Assembly: GCF_035994945.1 (NCBI RefSeq)
Contig: NZ_CP108677.1
Span: forward strand, 2,232,001 to 2,296,000
DNA: 64,000 nucleotides
DNA from: Streptomyces sp. NBC_01216
GTDB taxonomy: Bacteria > Actinomycetota > Actinomycetes > Streptomycetales > Streptomycetaceae
Direction: 5' to 3'
Position 1 is the stretch's first letter. Every line of letters begins with the position of its first letter. The notes beneath the pieces were generated by a model. That model was not told the origin of the DNA. It saw only the letters and a list, made by a program, of their open reading frames with translations, and searched no databases. A program made the position numbers and the translations under genes. Positions 10,301 through 18,246 of the stretch are shown here, in pieces.

Positions 10301-12219
10301 AGGTCGACGGGGGTGTCGAACCAGGGGCGGTACTTGCCCGGGTCCTTGGAGGTGAAGTTGGCCTCGGAGCAGTCGACCGTGCCGACGGTGTAGCAGCGCT
10401 CCTTGACCGAGAACCCGATGCGGGCCGGCGCGGTCGCGGAGAAGATGCTGTCCTTGCGCTGGCCGTAGTAGATGTGCGACAGGTAGCCGTCGCGGTGGTA
10501 CTCGACCGGGGCCTTGAAGTTGAAGTTGCGCGCGTAGTGGTTCGTGTCGCGCTTCCACCACAGCGACATGGCGTTGCCGTGGATGTCCTCGACGTAGTCG
10601 AGGTTCCAGCGCCATGCCTGGTTGCAGTAGGAGTGGGCCCAGTCACCGGCCTTGTAGCAGGGCTCGCCCGGGTGGTTGCCGTAGACCGGCACCGCGAGGA
10701 CCGAGTCCGTGTACGGGTCGTCGGCGGCACTGCCGTTGTCCGACCAGCCCGGCAGCTTGTTCAGGCCGAAGTGGTAGCGCGTGCCGTCCTTGGTGGTGAC
10801 GACCCAGTACTCGCCGTCCGCGTCCTTCATCCCCGAGCGCGGGTCGGTCGACGTGTCCTTGATCCGCTCGATCTTCGAACCGTCACCGTTGGCGGTGAAC
10901 CACTTGTTCTTCGACTCGTCCCAGACCAGCTCGGTCGTCATCCCGCCCAGCGACAGCGTGGCGTTCTCCGAGCCGTAGCACAGGTCCGCGGTCTTGTGCG
11001 TGGCGTTGTTCGAGCCGGACTTCTTGGAGTCCTGACGGCAGTTGACGTACGTACGGGTGATGGAGCCCGCGTTGTAGTCCCAGCCGTCACCGATCCAGGA
11101 CGCCTGGTTGTTCGTCGACGAGGTACGGCCGTCCACCGACTGCGAGGAGTAGGACAGCGCGACCTTCGGCATCAGACCGCCGGCGGTCTCCGGGGTCTGC
11201 ACCTGGTAGCCGTACGTGAACGCGCCCGAGGACGCGCCGGCCGACCAGGAACCCGCCGACAACAGCGGCGAAGCGGTGAAGTCACCCTGCACCGACGAAC
11301 CGGTGTCGAGCAGACCGACCGCCGAACCGCCCGAGGAACCCGAGGCGGTGCGCAGCGACGCGGTCCGGGCCGAGGCGCCCGTGGCCGTGCCGGCGGTCTC
11401 GGTGGTGTCGGCCAGGAGCTTGGCCACCGGGACGGTGCCGGTCGTGACCTTGCGGGACTTGGCGCCCTTGGCGGCGGTGGTCCGCGTGGGGGCGTCCTTG
11501 GCGGGCACCACCTCGACGCTGCTGCTCAGCCGTTCGAAGGACTCCGGGTCCTTCTCGCCGGCCATCGTCGTCGTGCCGCCGTCGTCCGCGCACTCACCGG
11601 CCGTCGGGTCGTCGTAGACGCAGTCGGGCAGCAGGACCAGGCCGAAGCGGTCGGCGGCCTGCGGCCCGTAGAGGTCGGCGAAGCCGGTGGTGTCGACGCT
11701 CAGCGACACCTGCGCGGCCGGGTCGACCGTCGCGGGCGGCGTGACCTTCATGATCAGGCCCGACACACCGGCGTCCTGGGACGCCTCCGGGGCCGCCAGG
11801 CCGACCGTCCACTCGCCGGCGAGAGCCGCCGCGTCCTCCGGTTCGGTGCCTTCCGGCACGCCGATCGCGATCGGCAGGTTCTTGTCGAGCGGCACGGTGT
11901 CGCCGGGCTTGGCGTCCACCGGCAGCGTCGCCGTGCCGACATCGCCCACCCACGGAGTGGTGGCCTTCGGATCGTAGGGGTCGATCGGCACCTCCTCCGC
12001 GAGCGTCAGCCGCTTGTCGGCGGTGTTGTCGCCCTCGGCCTCCGACGCCTCGGGCAGATCAGGAAGCTCGACCTGGGCGTTGTCCTTCTCGCGGCTCATG
12101 CCCGGACCGGGCACGGCCAGCGCCTGCCCGCCCAGGCTCGTCACCGTCAACGTCGAGGACAGCAAGACAACGGTCGCGATGCGGCTTCGCCGCCGTCGCC
12201 GTCTTTGTGAATCCGTCAT
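4297..12219 (-). CDS. Exported RHS/YD-repeat polymorphic toxin with ricin-lectin insert, Hint domain and novel C-terminal toxin
   Basis: The protein has 2,640 residues. It begins with an Arg-rich, Sec/Tat-like signal peptide (RRRRRRSR, a hydrophobic core, cleavage near QALA). A SpvB/TcdB-like N-terminal region (from ~330, YGYQVQTPETAGG) is followed by many YD repeats. A ricin-type beta-trefoil segment is inserted at about 1833-1957 (CLDL, QLYGCN, CLQP, IQKCDG and CVAV blocks). The RHS core ends near 2118 with NPVTYSDPTGL. A Lys/Ala-rich segment (~2230-2340) leads to a Hint domain (~2343-2491: CNSFLPGTKVLMADG ... TDGHPVWV ... SFLVHND), which by analogy autocleaves to release the last ~149 residues as the toxin. 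That toxin domain is unrecognised. ATG 12219 is preferred because the signal peptide follows it; the open frame runs upstream to 12381. Large antisense frames here are GC-bias shadows. Confidence 0.9.
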   Translation of the reverse strand: MTDSQRRRRRRSRIATVVLLSSTLTVTSLGGQALAVPGPGMSREKDNAQVELPDLPEASEAEGDNTADKRLTLAEEVPIDPYDPKATTPWVGDVGTATLPVDAKPGDTVPLDKNLPIAIGVPEGTEPEDAAALAGEWTVGLAAPEASQDAGVSGLIMKVTPPATVDPAAQVSLSVDTTGFADLYGPQAADRFGLVLLPDCVYDDPTAGECADDGGTTTMAGEKDPESFERLSSSVEVVPAKDAPTRTTAAKGAKSRKVTTGTVPVAKLLADTTETAGTATGASARTASLRTASGSSGGSAVGLLDTGSSVQGDFTASPLLSAGSWSAGASSGAFTYGYQVQTPETAGGLMPKVALSYSSQSVDGRTSSTNNQASWIGDGWDYNAGSITRTYVNCRQDSKKSGSNNATHKTADLCYGSENATLSLGGMTTELVWDESKNKWFTANGDGSKIERIKDTSTDPRSGMKDADGEYWVVTTKDGTRYHFGLNKLPGWSDNGSAADDPYTDSVLAVPVYGNHPGEPCYKAGDWAHSYCNQAWRWNLDYVEDIHGNAMSLWWKRDTNHYARNFNFKAPVEYHRDGYLSHIYYGQRKDSIFSATAPARIGFSVKERCYTVGTVDCSEANFTSKDPGKYRPWFDTPVDLRCEAGKKCWNAGPTFWTRKRLDKITTSAQRRTDTTARQVVDEYQLAQSFAELETGPNTALWLESIQRTGYARKGSTDDSVTLNSVRFEHNPDDMPNRVTAVHPERPGFSRLRIGRVINEYGGETVVTYQPIKNKCKTGAGLPSKTDTAGLKANTELCYPSFWNPDPEVEDIDWFHKYVVSSIEELSNIDGAFPTKTSYEYQDAGWKLAQGEFSKKSTRTYSQFAGFKQTTVYTGADDPEDPSVGLKRSKAVTRYYRGMGDTVPVNDITGTEIAKDEEPFAGRVAEELTYDSAADGDANWQSRSVSKLQATELARRDRGDGLTPLKSWRVTEPEEIAYTKSSGTGDDTRTLRQVRTKTTYESTYGLPTLVESEGDTGKTGDESCVKSEYLHQTTKNIIGLTKQVLVSPTLCANANWSDLTTLSGATRTAYDGAAYGTAPAASTRGLATESWSLKGDGSGFQSGGVVTFDPIGRVIRHTDAEQRSSTISFDPPTGQVFKITQTNPLGHTQVQELEPGRAVTLKTTDANGHTSEAVFDPLGRLAEAWAPGRTPSGSSVPDFRAEYTIPAEETDPDNPNLKLRKPPFVATYARGYEDRIEKSVTLYDGLGRERQSIEEADNNAGYLVTDTLYDSSGEVYQTNNAYLTEDATPGELFVPVSDTLIPNITRYTYDSLGRVTEETPYMKYEDPVTKESVSKAYPERATKYEYGQDWSKIIHPQGDSSYRVYTDALGRTTRTDTLNPAAPGGFTSTRYQYDTRGQLVKATSSADPTHPWTWTYDRRGRMETATDPDAGTTRTTYDGFDRPLTVTNARGVTVWNAYDELSRPKQQRLNDANGDVLSDLTYDTVAGGKGMPAAATRYTDGQAYTQKVNGYTKDYEPTSTTLSLPQPLADTWGLAKDYTYDYKFSDNGMLEEAQLPAAGRFDAEKLVVRYNKDGKPLSISGKDWYGSETVYSPYGQVLRSTLGAQPYRVWTQNSFDESSGELKDQLVYREKSGTGTDTSVVGGNLVSNRAYTYDPAGNVTSIQEKSVGIEERQCFAYDPLGQLKTAWTSKNQGACTSPKNTDGTLNVAAGKDSSGYWQEYEFDLLGNRTKLTEKDLTGATAKDATTTYQYGVGAAKSQPHTLTKVTKNYTTPAGAQVKAEAERLYELTGETKSVTSIENGDKQSLSWTYDGKVDRITGQGTGGKTPYVGLADKCLDLKSGLPVASQPIQLYGCNNTAAQNFRFTPTPGQSDPDKGALSVYDDWCLQPAAGTAGSALQIQKCDGSSAQELKRNTAGQLTHSSGLCVAVKDGTSATGTAIVLATCSGGSAAQLWVPQNDTRHIYGPGGERLLTIKGKQATLHLGDTEVTVQQGGVLVNTQRTYAAPGGAVMRYAYGTGSETLVAQTGDHQGSAYTEVALYGGMSVRIRKQDPFGNERGSALANLQNHKGFLGKTRDDASGYQPLGARLYDPVVGRFLSADPLLDLNDPLQSNGYTYAHNNPVTYSDPTGLAISLTASERAAALAGAGLSAAQVAQAEAMQGKSLTSVILAVAWETLKDFIGINDAMACFGGDMWSCGSLIIGAIPWTKLGKIPSVLKAVNRTINAIQAFKAAKKAATLVLKAAKAAEAAALKAKKAAIEKAKKEAAQRAKKKAAEAAKRKADAAAAAKKKTGNPVQKKAQAKAAPKATSQAKGSGGGKANTTKPGGNSGGSSRSSGGSSGSGGSGKAGCNSFLPGTKVLMADGTSKPIEKVRTGDKVVATDPKTGESRIETVTAEIKGEGLKHLVKITIDTDGKKGTKTAEVTATDGHPVWVPELGKWIKATELKSGQWLQTNAGTYVQIAAIERWTAQDATVHNLTVSELHTYYVLAAATSFLVHNDSCPTAGEGTPERDPYSEEHTKARQQENAENWSEIPREVHHTVNGVESGAISQRVNSNGLDWFDARRPNGTFNTNHPWYGATIFTGAGDGRRTTPGTTLTRVLVRADGVVGYVLGHNYNQIHEYGYAGRLPGRHNAPPQSWLNAHS

Positions 12220-12412
12220 GGCTAGGCGTCCCCGCCCCAGCCATGACAGTGGACCTGAAGCACGCATGTGCGTCGACTCCCACCAGGCAGATCTATCGAT
12301 GGACGAGGTGCGGAAACACCAAAGAGCACGCACCTGGCTCAGGCGCGTGCGAGCGCACTCTCTGTCATGAACGCCGCGCATTTCAACATCGAAAACGGCA
12401 GGCCGACGATCT

Positions 12413-12446
12413 TGGAGTGAACCGCCTCACGCCGTAGTTCACTCCA
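12413..12446. promoter_or_regulatory. 10-bp inverted repeat in the divergent RHS / FG-GAP promoter region
   Basis: Arms tggagtgaac (12413-12422) and gttcactcca (12437-12446) are exact reverse complements with a 14-nt spacer. They lie in the 445-base region between two divergent large exported-protein genes (12220-12664), which is clearly AT-richer than its surroundings and contains no convincing gene. The arrangement fits an operator for a dimeric regulator controlling one or both genes. No regulator is encoded next to it. Confidence 0.45.
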
Positions 12447-12664
12447 GACACCAGCACAAACGATCTTCCCGGCGGATGGGGCGAATCGGTTCATTAATCG
12501 CATTGAAGTTCGCCAAAAGGTCTACATCATGACAAATCTGACGCGGTTTCGAGAAGCGCACCATCCTGGGTAACGAATTCATCAAATTCTTATGTGTGGA
12601 CCTTGTGTGCCAAGTGTGTGATCGTGTGCGCGCCTTGCCCCGCGGCCTGCCGTAGGGGCTTTCT

Positions 12665-15600
12665 GTGCTGCCCCCTATCCCCTGGTCCACACGGGAGTCG
12701 ACCGCCGTGTCCGCGCCGCCACCTCGCCTTCTCAGCCCTTTCGTGCGCACGCGCACCCGGCTGTCACTGACGCTCGGCCTAGTTCTGGCCGCCCTCACCG
12801 CCGCCCTGTTGCCCTGGTGGCAACCCGATACCCCGCCCGCCGCCCACGGCGGTACGGCCATCGACACGAAGCGGGCCTCCACCGGCCCTCGTGACGAGGC
12901 CGCCGCCATGGCCGAGGCCCGGCGTTCCCACAAGAAGGTGCTCGTCGACACGGCGACCACCGCCACGGAACTGACCTGGGCGCTGCCGAACGGGCAGCTG
13001 CGCAGCCAGGTCCACGCGCTGCCGCAGCGCGCGAAGAACGCCAAGGGCCAGTGGGCCCCGATCGACAACAAGCTGACCCGGACGAAGTCGGCGCCCCGCG
13101 GCCTCGGTGTCGCGCCGGTCAACCCGGCCGTCCCGGTGCGCTTCTCCAGCGGCAGCGCGGACGGAAGCCGGGCGAACCGTTCGTTCGCCCGTGCCCCGCA
13201 GCCGGGCGAGACGGTGCTCGCCGAGGTCGAGCTCGGCGGCCACACCATCGCCTACACCTGGCCCGGCGCCCTGCCCGAGCCGGTCCTCGACGGTCCGCGT
13301 GCCCTCTACTCCGAGGTCATGCCGGGCGTCGACCTGCTGCTGGTGGCGCGTGAGGAGGGCGGCTTCGGTCAGCTCCTCGTCGTCAAGAACCGCGAGGCCG
13401 CGCAGAACGAGGCCGTCGCCACCGTGTCCTACGGGCTGCGCTCGGCGACCGCCACCTTCCGCCACGACACCAAGGCCAGCCGCGTCCAGGTCCTCGACAA
13501 GGACGGCAAGGAGATCGGCACGATCCCGACGCCGTTCGCCTGGGACTCCAGCGGCAGGGACCCCGAACTCCCCGCCGGCCGGCAGGAGCCCCGCACCTCC
13601 ACGGCCACCCCGGAGGACGTGCTCAAGCTGTCCGGCCTGACCGGCATCGAGCCCGGCGCGCACTCGGCCCCGCTGCCGCTGCGCCTGGACGGTGAGGGAA
13701 CCGGCTCCGCGCACCTGCGTCTGCGGGCCGCCGAGACCAAGCTGTTCACGGACGAGAACGTCCGCTTCCCGGTCTTCATCGACCCGCCGCTCAACAGCGG
13801 CTGGCAGGCATGGACGACCGCGTACAAGAAGTACCCGAACAGCAGCTTCTGGAACGGAACCAACTTCTCCAGCGGCACCTCAGACGCCCGCGTCGGCTAC
13901 GAGTCGGACACCGGCGGCCTCGGCCGCTCCTTCTGGCGGATGGGCTTCTCCTCCAGCTACAAGGGCGCGACGTTCACCCGCGCGACCTTCAAGGTGCTCA
14001 ACAACCACTCGTGGTCGTGCACCAAGCGGGAGTACAAGTTCTACCTGACCGGGTCCATCTCCTCCGGCACCACCTGGAACGCCCAGCCGAGCTGGTCGAC
14101 GCTGCTGGAGAAGAAGTCCTTCGCGCACGGCTGGTCCTCCAGCTCCTGCCCGGACGCGTACGAGGCGTTCGACGTGAAGGCCGCCGCCCAGAAGGGCGCC
14201 GACAGCGGCTGGTCGAACATCACTTTCGGCATGCGGGCCACCAGCGAGAGCGACACGCAGACCTGGCGCAAGTTCCGCGCCACGTCCGCCGTCCTCGAGG
14301 GTGACTACAACCGGAAGCCGTCCGAGCCCACCAACGGCACGACCTCGCCCGGCGGCGACTGCGTCGTCGGCTCGCCGGGCCGTACCGTCGGCCGGACCAA
14401 CCTGATCCTGAAGGCGAAGGGCACCGACCCCGACGGCAACCTGAAGGGCCTGCGCTTCCGCATCTGGGAGGCCGGCACCAGCGCCCCGACCGGCACCCTG
14501 GTCACCAACCTGTCCAGCGGCTACGCCTCGACGACGATCGTCCCGTCCTCCACGATGCTGGTCGACAAGAAGACCTACTACTGGGACGTCCGCTCCGAGG
14601 ACACGGTCGGTGCCGTGTCCACCTTCTTCCCGCCCGGCACGACGCCGTGCGCCATCACCATCGACGGCTCCGGTCCGCCGGCGCCGACCGTCGACGAGGA
14701 CACCACCCCCTTCAAGCGGGCCACGTCCGACGGCATGACCTGGGCGACGCTGAAGTTCGGCAAGACCGGTCCGATGTCCTTCTACTCGGAGGGCGCGGCG
14801 AAGTTCAGCTACTCCTTCGACGGTCTGAACATCAAGTACATCAACGCCGTCAACGGCTCGGCCACGGCGACCGATCTGACCCCGCCGCACGCCGGGCCGA
14901 ACTGGCTGCAGCTGTACGCCTACGACACGCTGGGCAACCGCAGCGTCCGTGGCGACTACCTGACGTACGTCCCGCCGAAGGACAACGCCGACGGTCCCCA
15001 TGACGTGGGCGGCGACGGCCAGCCCGACATCCTGGCCATCAACTCCAGCGGCAACCTGTTCTCCTACTCGGGCGGACCGGGCGGCGACCTGTACGGCAGC
15101 CTCGCCGGCTCGTACTCCGTCGCCCAGGGTACGAACGGCAAGCCCCGTCTGCACCCGGCCGGCCACTGGTACGACCCGGCGACCGGCCAGGCGGCGCTGA
15201 TCGCCCACTACGGGGACGTGTACCCCGGTGACGGTACGACCGACCTGTTCGCCCGGACCCCGGACGGCGGCTTCTGGCTGTACCCGGGCGACGGCTACGG
15301 CAGCTTCAACGTCGACGACCGGATGAAGGTCCGCCTGCCGGCGAACGCCCCCGCGTCCTCGACCTGGACCCAGATCAAGGCGGTCGGCGACGTCACCGGC
15401 GACAAGCTGCCCGACCTCTTCCTGCGGGCCGGTGCCGAGTTCTGGGTGCTGTCCGGCTACACCGGTGCGACCTTCCAGACGGCGACCCTGATGAACTCCG
15501 ACGCCTGGGAGCGGCGCGACATCGTCAACGTCGCCGACATCAACAAGGACTCCGTGCCGGACCTGCTCTGGCGGAACCTGGACAACGGCAACATGTACGT

Positions 15601-15889
15601 CCGCCACGGCAAGCCGGGCTCCGGGACCGACAGCGTCGACCTCACCTCGCTGAAGCTGGCGGCGAACTCCCTCAACGGGGACGTCAAGTACGGCACGAGC
15701 TGGACCGAGGCGAACGTTTCGACCGCGATCGGCATCCCCGACGTCAACAACGACGGCATCCCGGACATCTGGGCCCGATCGGGTGTCGACGGTCAGATGC
15801 GGGTGTACTACCCGTCGACGACCAACACCAACCCGCCGGCGATGAACGTCCTGTCGGTGGACTGGCGCAGCGTCAAGGCCCTGAGCTGA
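12665..15889 (+). CDS. Exported DNRLRE-domain / FG-GAP (VCBS) repeat protein
   Basis: A 1,074-residue protein with an N-terminal hydrophobic segment (~37-57, LSLTLGLVLAALTAALLPWW) that acts as a signal peptide or anchor. The N-terminal ~350 residues resemble regions found in front of RHS-associated wall proteins. A DNRLRE-like beta domain follows (~370-540, with paired Trp/Cys residues), then a fibronectin-like segment. The C-terminus (~775-1074) has repeated calcium-type FG-GAP/VCBS loops such as DVGGDGQPDI, DINKDSVPDL and DVNNDGIPDI, typical of beta-propellers. GTG 12665 has an AGGGG element ~8 bases upstream; GTG 12707 is an alternative. It is transcribed divergently from the RHS toxin; proteins of this type often accompany such toxins in Streptomyces, so a role in display, adhesion or delivery is inferred. 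Confidence 0.8.
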   Translation: MLPPIPWSTRESTAVSAPPPRLLSPFVRTRTRLSLTLGLVLAALTAALLPWWQPDTPPAAHGGTAIDTKRASTGPRDEAAAMAEARRSHKKVLVDTATTATELTWALPNGQLRSQVHALPQRAKNAKGQWAPIDNKLTRTKSAPRGLGVAPVNPAVPVRFSSGSADGSRANRSFARAPQPGETVLAEVELGGHTIAYTWPGALPEPVLDGPRALYSEVMPGVDLLLVAREEGGFGQLLVVKNREAAQNEAVATVSYGLRSATATFRHDTKASRVQVLDKDGKEIGTIPTPFAWDSSGRDPELPAGRQEPRTSTATPEDVLKLSGLTGIEPGAHSAPLPLRLDGEGTGSAHLRLRAAETKLFTDENVRFPVFIDPPLNSGWQAWTTAYKKYPNSSFWNGTNFSSGTSDARVGYESDTGGLGRSFWRMGFSSSYKGATFTRATFKVLNNHSWSCTKREYKFYLTGSISSGTTWNAQPSWSTLLEKKSFAHGWSSSSCPDAYEAFDVKAAAQKGADSGWSNITFGMRATSESDTQTWRKFRATSAVLEGDYNRKPSEPTNGTTSPGGDCVVGSPGRTVGRTNLILKAKGTDPDGNLKGLRFRIWEAGTSAPTGTLVTNLSSGYASTTIVPSSTMLVDKKTYYWDVRSEDTVGAVSTFFPPGTTPCAITIDGSGPPAPTVDEDTTPFKRATSDGMTWATLKFGKTGPMSFYSEGAAKFSYSFDGLNIKYINAVNGSATATDLTPPHAGPNWLQLYAYDTLGNRSVRGDYLTYVPPKDNADGPHDVGGDGQPDILAINSSGNLFSYSGGPGGDLYGSLAGSYSVAQGTNGKPRLHPAGHWYDPATGQAALIAHYGDVYPGDGTTDLFARTPDGGFWLYPGDGYGSFNVDDRMKVRLPANAPASSTWTQIKAVGDVTGDKLPDLFLRAGAEFWVLSGYTGATFQTATLMNSDAWERRDIVNVADINKDSVPDLLWRNLDNGNMYVRHGKPGSGTDSVDLTSLKLAANSLNGDVKYGTSWTEANVSTAIGIPDVNNDGIPDIWARSGVDGQMRVYYPSTTNTNPPAMNVLSVDWRSVKALS

Positions 15890-15908
15890 CCGCTGCCCTG
15901 TGAGTGAG

Positions 15909-15947
15909 GGGGGAGCCCCCCGGCGCGCCGCGCCGGGGGGCTCCCCC
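15909..15947 (+). terminator. Perfect 17-bp GC hairpin
   Basis: Arms 15909-15925 and 15931-15947 are exact reverse complements with a 5-nt loop, starting 20 bases after the FG-GAP protein stop. It can also end transcription of the convergent gene that stops at 16011. Confidence 0.85.
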
Positions 15948-16010
15948 GTTTCCGCCTCCGTCGCCCGCCGCCCGTGTGGGCGGCCGGGCCGCGAGCCGCC
16001 CGAGGGGCGC

Positions 16011-16856
16011 TCAGCCGCCGATGGGCCGGCGCATCTCGGCGCGTACCGCGGCCGTCTGACGGGCGAGGGCGGCCAGGTCGATCTTCTCCGGGGCGGTGGT
16101 GGCCGACTCGGCGGTGACGACGGCGACGAAGGAGGCGGTGTTGTCGTCGCCCCAGGCGCACATGGGCAGGGTGCCGCCACCCGTGGCGTCCTTGGCGCGC
16201 GTCACCTGGCAGGTGACGACCACGTCCGCGCCGGCCGGGCTGAAGTCCCGGGGCGGGACGACGAGAGTGGACCGCTTGTCGACGGCGCCCTTGAGGATGG
16301 CGGCACGGGTGACCTCGGGATGCTTGATCCGCCCGGAGAAACCGGAGACCACGAGCACGGCGCTCTCCTCGCCCGTGTACTGGGCGATGGCCGCCTTCGC
16401 GTCCTTCACGGTGGGATCGTAGGTCTCCTCGACCTCCTTGCCCTCGGTGCCGGACATGTCCTGGGTCAGCTTGAACTCGCCGTCCAGCAGGGTCTCGGTC
16501 ACCACCAGCCGGTGCGTGGCCTCGGGAAAGGACCCGGTGACCCCGGCACCGGAGAGGAGCAGGCTGCCGGCGTAGCCGAGGGCGCCGACCACGGCCACCG
16601 AGCCGACGACGATGGCCACGACGGCTCCCGTCGGCATCTTCTTCTTCGGGGGCGGTCCCGTCGGCGGCTGCCCCCAGGCCCCCTGACCCGGCGGCGGCCC
16701 CAACGGCGGTTGTCCCGGGTACGGGTGCGGGTATCCCGGCTGGGCGGGCGGGCCGTAGGGGCCGGGCTGCTGCGGGGGCACCGCCGGTCCGGTGTACGGG
16801 TTGTACGACTGCGGCCGGGGTTCGGGCTGCGGAGGCGGCATGGTCATGACGGGCAC
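16011..16856 (-). CDS. Proline-rich single-pass membrane protein
   Basis: A 281-residue protein I cannot assign to a named family. Residues ~1-70 are a low-complexity Pro/Gly/Tyr/Gln tail (repeated PPQQPGPYGPP-like units) ending in KKK, then one transmembrane helix (~76-100, TGAVVAIVVGSVAVVGALGY), then a folded ~180-residue extracytoplasmic domain containing two cysteines (TCQVT and MCAWGDD). This topology (cytosolic Pro-rich tail, one helix, external domain) is common among Streptomyces envelope proteins. It stands alone, convergent with the FG-GAP gene and 95 bases downstream of the minus-strand ferritin-like gene. Function unknown. Confidence 0.75.
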   Translation of the reverse strand: MPVMTMPPPQPEPRPQSYNPYTGPAVPPQQPGPYGPPAQPGYPHPYPGQPPLGPPPGQGAWGQPPTGPPPKKKMPTGAVVAIVVGSVAVVGALGYAGSLLLSGAGVTGSFPEATHRLVVTETLLDGEFKLTQDMSGTEGKEVEETYDPTVKDAKAAIAQYTGEESAVLVVSGFSGRIKHPEVTRAAILKGAVDKRSTLVVPPRDFSPAGADVVVTCQVTRAKDATGGGTLPMCAWGDDNTASFVAVVTAESATTAPEKIDLAALARQTAAVRAEMRRPIGG

Positions 16857-16951
16857 GCTACGTCACCGCCGCGAGCGCCCGGGTCGCGGGTGGGGCTCGG
16901 GGCGGGGGTGGGGCTCCGGCGTCTTCGCGGGGTACGGAGGTCCGGCCCGGT

Positions 16952-18061
16952 CTACGTGTCGGCCGCGCCCCGGCCGATGGTCTCCGTGACCTCGCGCACC
17001 CGCTCCCGCTCCTCCGCCGCGAAGCGCTCCCGGTCCAGCCGCTCCGCGATCTCCTCGTCCTGGGTCATCAGCAGGTCCAGGTTCGAGTCCCCGAGGTCGA
17101 AGACGCCCATGTCGAGGTAGGCCCGCTGGAGTCGCGGTCCCCACAGGCCGATGTCCTTGACGCACGGGACGATCCGGCTGAAGAGCAGCTTGCGGAACAG
17201 GTGCAGGAACTCGCTCCGCTCGCTCAGCTCCTCGGCCTCCTTCCTCGGGATGCCGAAGTTCTCCAGGACCTCGACCCCGCGCAGCCGGTCCCGCATGAGG
17301 TGACAGCCCTCGATCACGAACTCCTCGCGTTCGCGGAGTTCGGCGTCCGACAACTGCCGGTAGTAGTCACGCAGCGCCATCCGGCCGAAGGCGACGTGCC
17401 GGGCCTCGTCCTGCATCACATAGGCCAGGATCTGCTTCGGCAGCGGCTTGTCCGTCGTGTCGCGGATCATGCCGAAGGCGGCGAGCGCGAGGCCCTCGAT
17501 CAGCACCTGCATGCCGAGGTAGGGCATGTCCCAGCGGGAGTCCCGGAGGGTGTCGCCGAGCAGGCCCCGGAGATGGTCGTTGACCGGGTACAGCATGCCG
17601 ATCTTCTCGTGCAGGAAGCGTCCGTAGACCTCCGCGTGCCGGGCCTCGTCCATCGCCTGCGTCGCGGAGTAGAACTTGGCGTCGAGGTCCGGCACGGACT
17701 CGACGATCCGGGCCGCGCAGATCATCGCCCCCTGCTCGCCGTGCAGGAACTGGCTGAACTGCCAGGCCGCGTAGTGCTTGCGCAACTCCCCCTTGTCCCG
17801 TTCCGTCATGCGGGCCCAGTGACGCGTGCCGTGGAGGGTCAGCACCTCGTCCGGGGTGCCCAGCGGGTCGCGGGGGTCGACCTCCAGGTGCCAGTCGACA
17901 CGTGTGGCGCCGTCCCACTGCTTGTCCTTGCCCTTCTGGTAGAGCGCGAGCAGGCGGTCACGGCCGTCGGCGTACTCCCAGCCGAAGCGGGCCGAACCGG
18001 TCGCCGGCACCGTCCAGACGGGGTCTTCCGGGGCGCTCGTGTAAAGGCCGTACGTCGACAC
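16952..18061 (-). CDS. Ferritin-like diiron protein (putative oxygenase)
   Basis: A 369-residue, mostly helical soluble protein with the paired iron-ligand motifs of a four-helix-bundle diiron site: a Glu in HGEQGAM, then MDEARHAEV, a third Glu in LIEGLAL and MQDEARHVAF. The two D-E-A-R-H motifs are the E-x-x-H ligands of the ferritin/ribonucleotide-reductase-like superfamily. This suggests O2 activation or a related redox reaction on an unknown substrate. It is divergent from a second, AurF-like diiron gene across 185 bases, so the two are likely coregulated. The start at 18061 follows a GGAG-type sequence. Whether it acts as an oxygenase or merely binds metal cannot be read from the sequence. 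Confidence 0.8.
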   Translation of the reverse strand: MSTYGLYTSAPEDPVWTVPATGSARFGWEYADGRDRLLALYQKGKDKQWDGATRVDWHLEVDPRDPLGTPDEVLTLHGTRHWARMTERDKGELRKHYAAWQFSQFLHGEQGAMICAARIVESVPDLDAKFYSATQAMDEARHAEVYGRFLHEKIGMLYPVNDHLRGLLGDTLRDSRWDMPYLGMQVLIEGLALAAFGMIRDTTDKPLPKQILAYVMQDEARHVAFGRMALRDYYRQLSDAELREREEFVIEGCHLMRDRLRGVEVLENFGIPRKEAEELSERSEFLHLFRKLLFSRIVPCVKDIGLWGPRLQRAYLDMGVFDLGDSNLDLLMTQDEEIAERLDRERFAAEERERVREVTETIGRGAADT

Positions 18062-18149
18062 TGACGACTCCTTCGTTCGAACGGAGGGGGTTCTGTCCGG
18101 CAGGCTGACACCTTGGTAGACACACAGTCAACAAGTCGCGCACAAGGGA

Positions 18150-18178
18150 TTGACGAGCTTGCTGACGAGTAGTCTCAT
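18150..18178 (+). promoter_or_regulatory. Candidate promoter for the AurF-like gene
   Basis: TTGACG (18150-18155) and TCTCAT (18173-18178) are 17 bases apart in the region between the two divergent diiron genes. The -35 element is good and the -10 weak, so this is tentative. Confidence 0.3.
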
Positions 18179-18246
18179 ACGGGGTGACCGCCGGTGATGA
18201 CTTCCCGTCACACGACCGCGAGCCCACAGCGAGGTGCTCTCCCGCC

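Noticed and set aside
4303..12210. Two very long plus-strand open frames (1,235 and 1,393 codons) opposite the RHS gene
   Set aside because: They are Gly/Val/Arg/Leu-rich, have no domain, and mirror the RHS gene in antisense; a GC-bias artefact.
12439..13248. Minus-strand frame across the RHS/FG-GAP intergenic region
   Set aside because: Overlaps the 5' part of the FG-GAP gene antisense and shows no protein family; the intergenic region looks regulatory.
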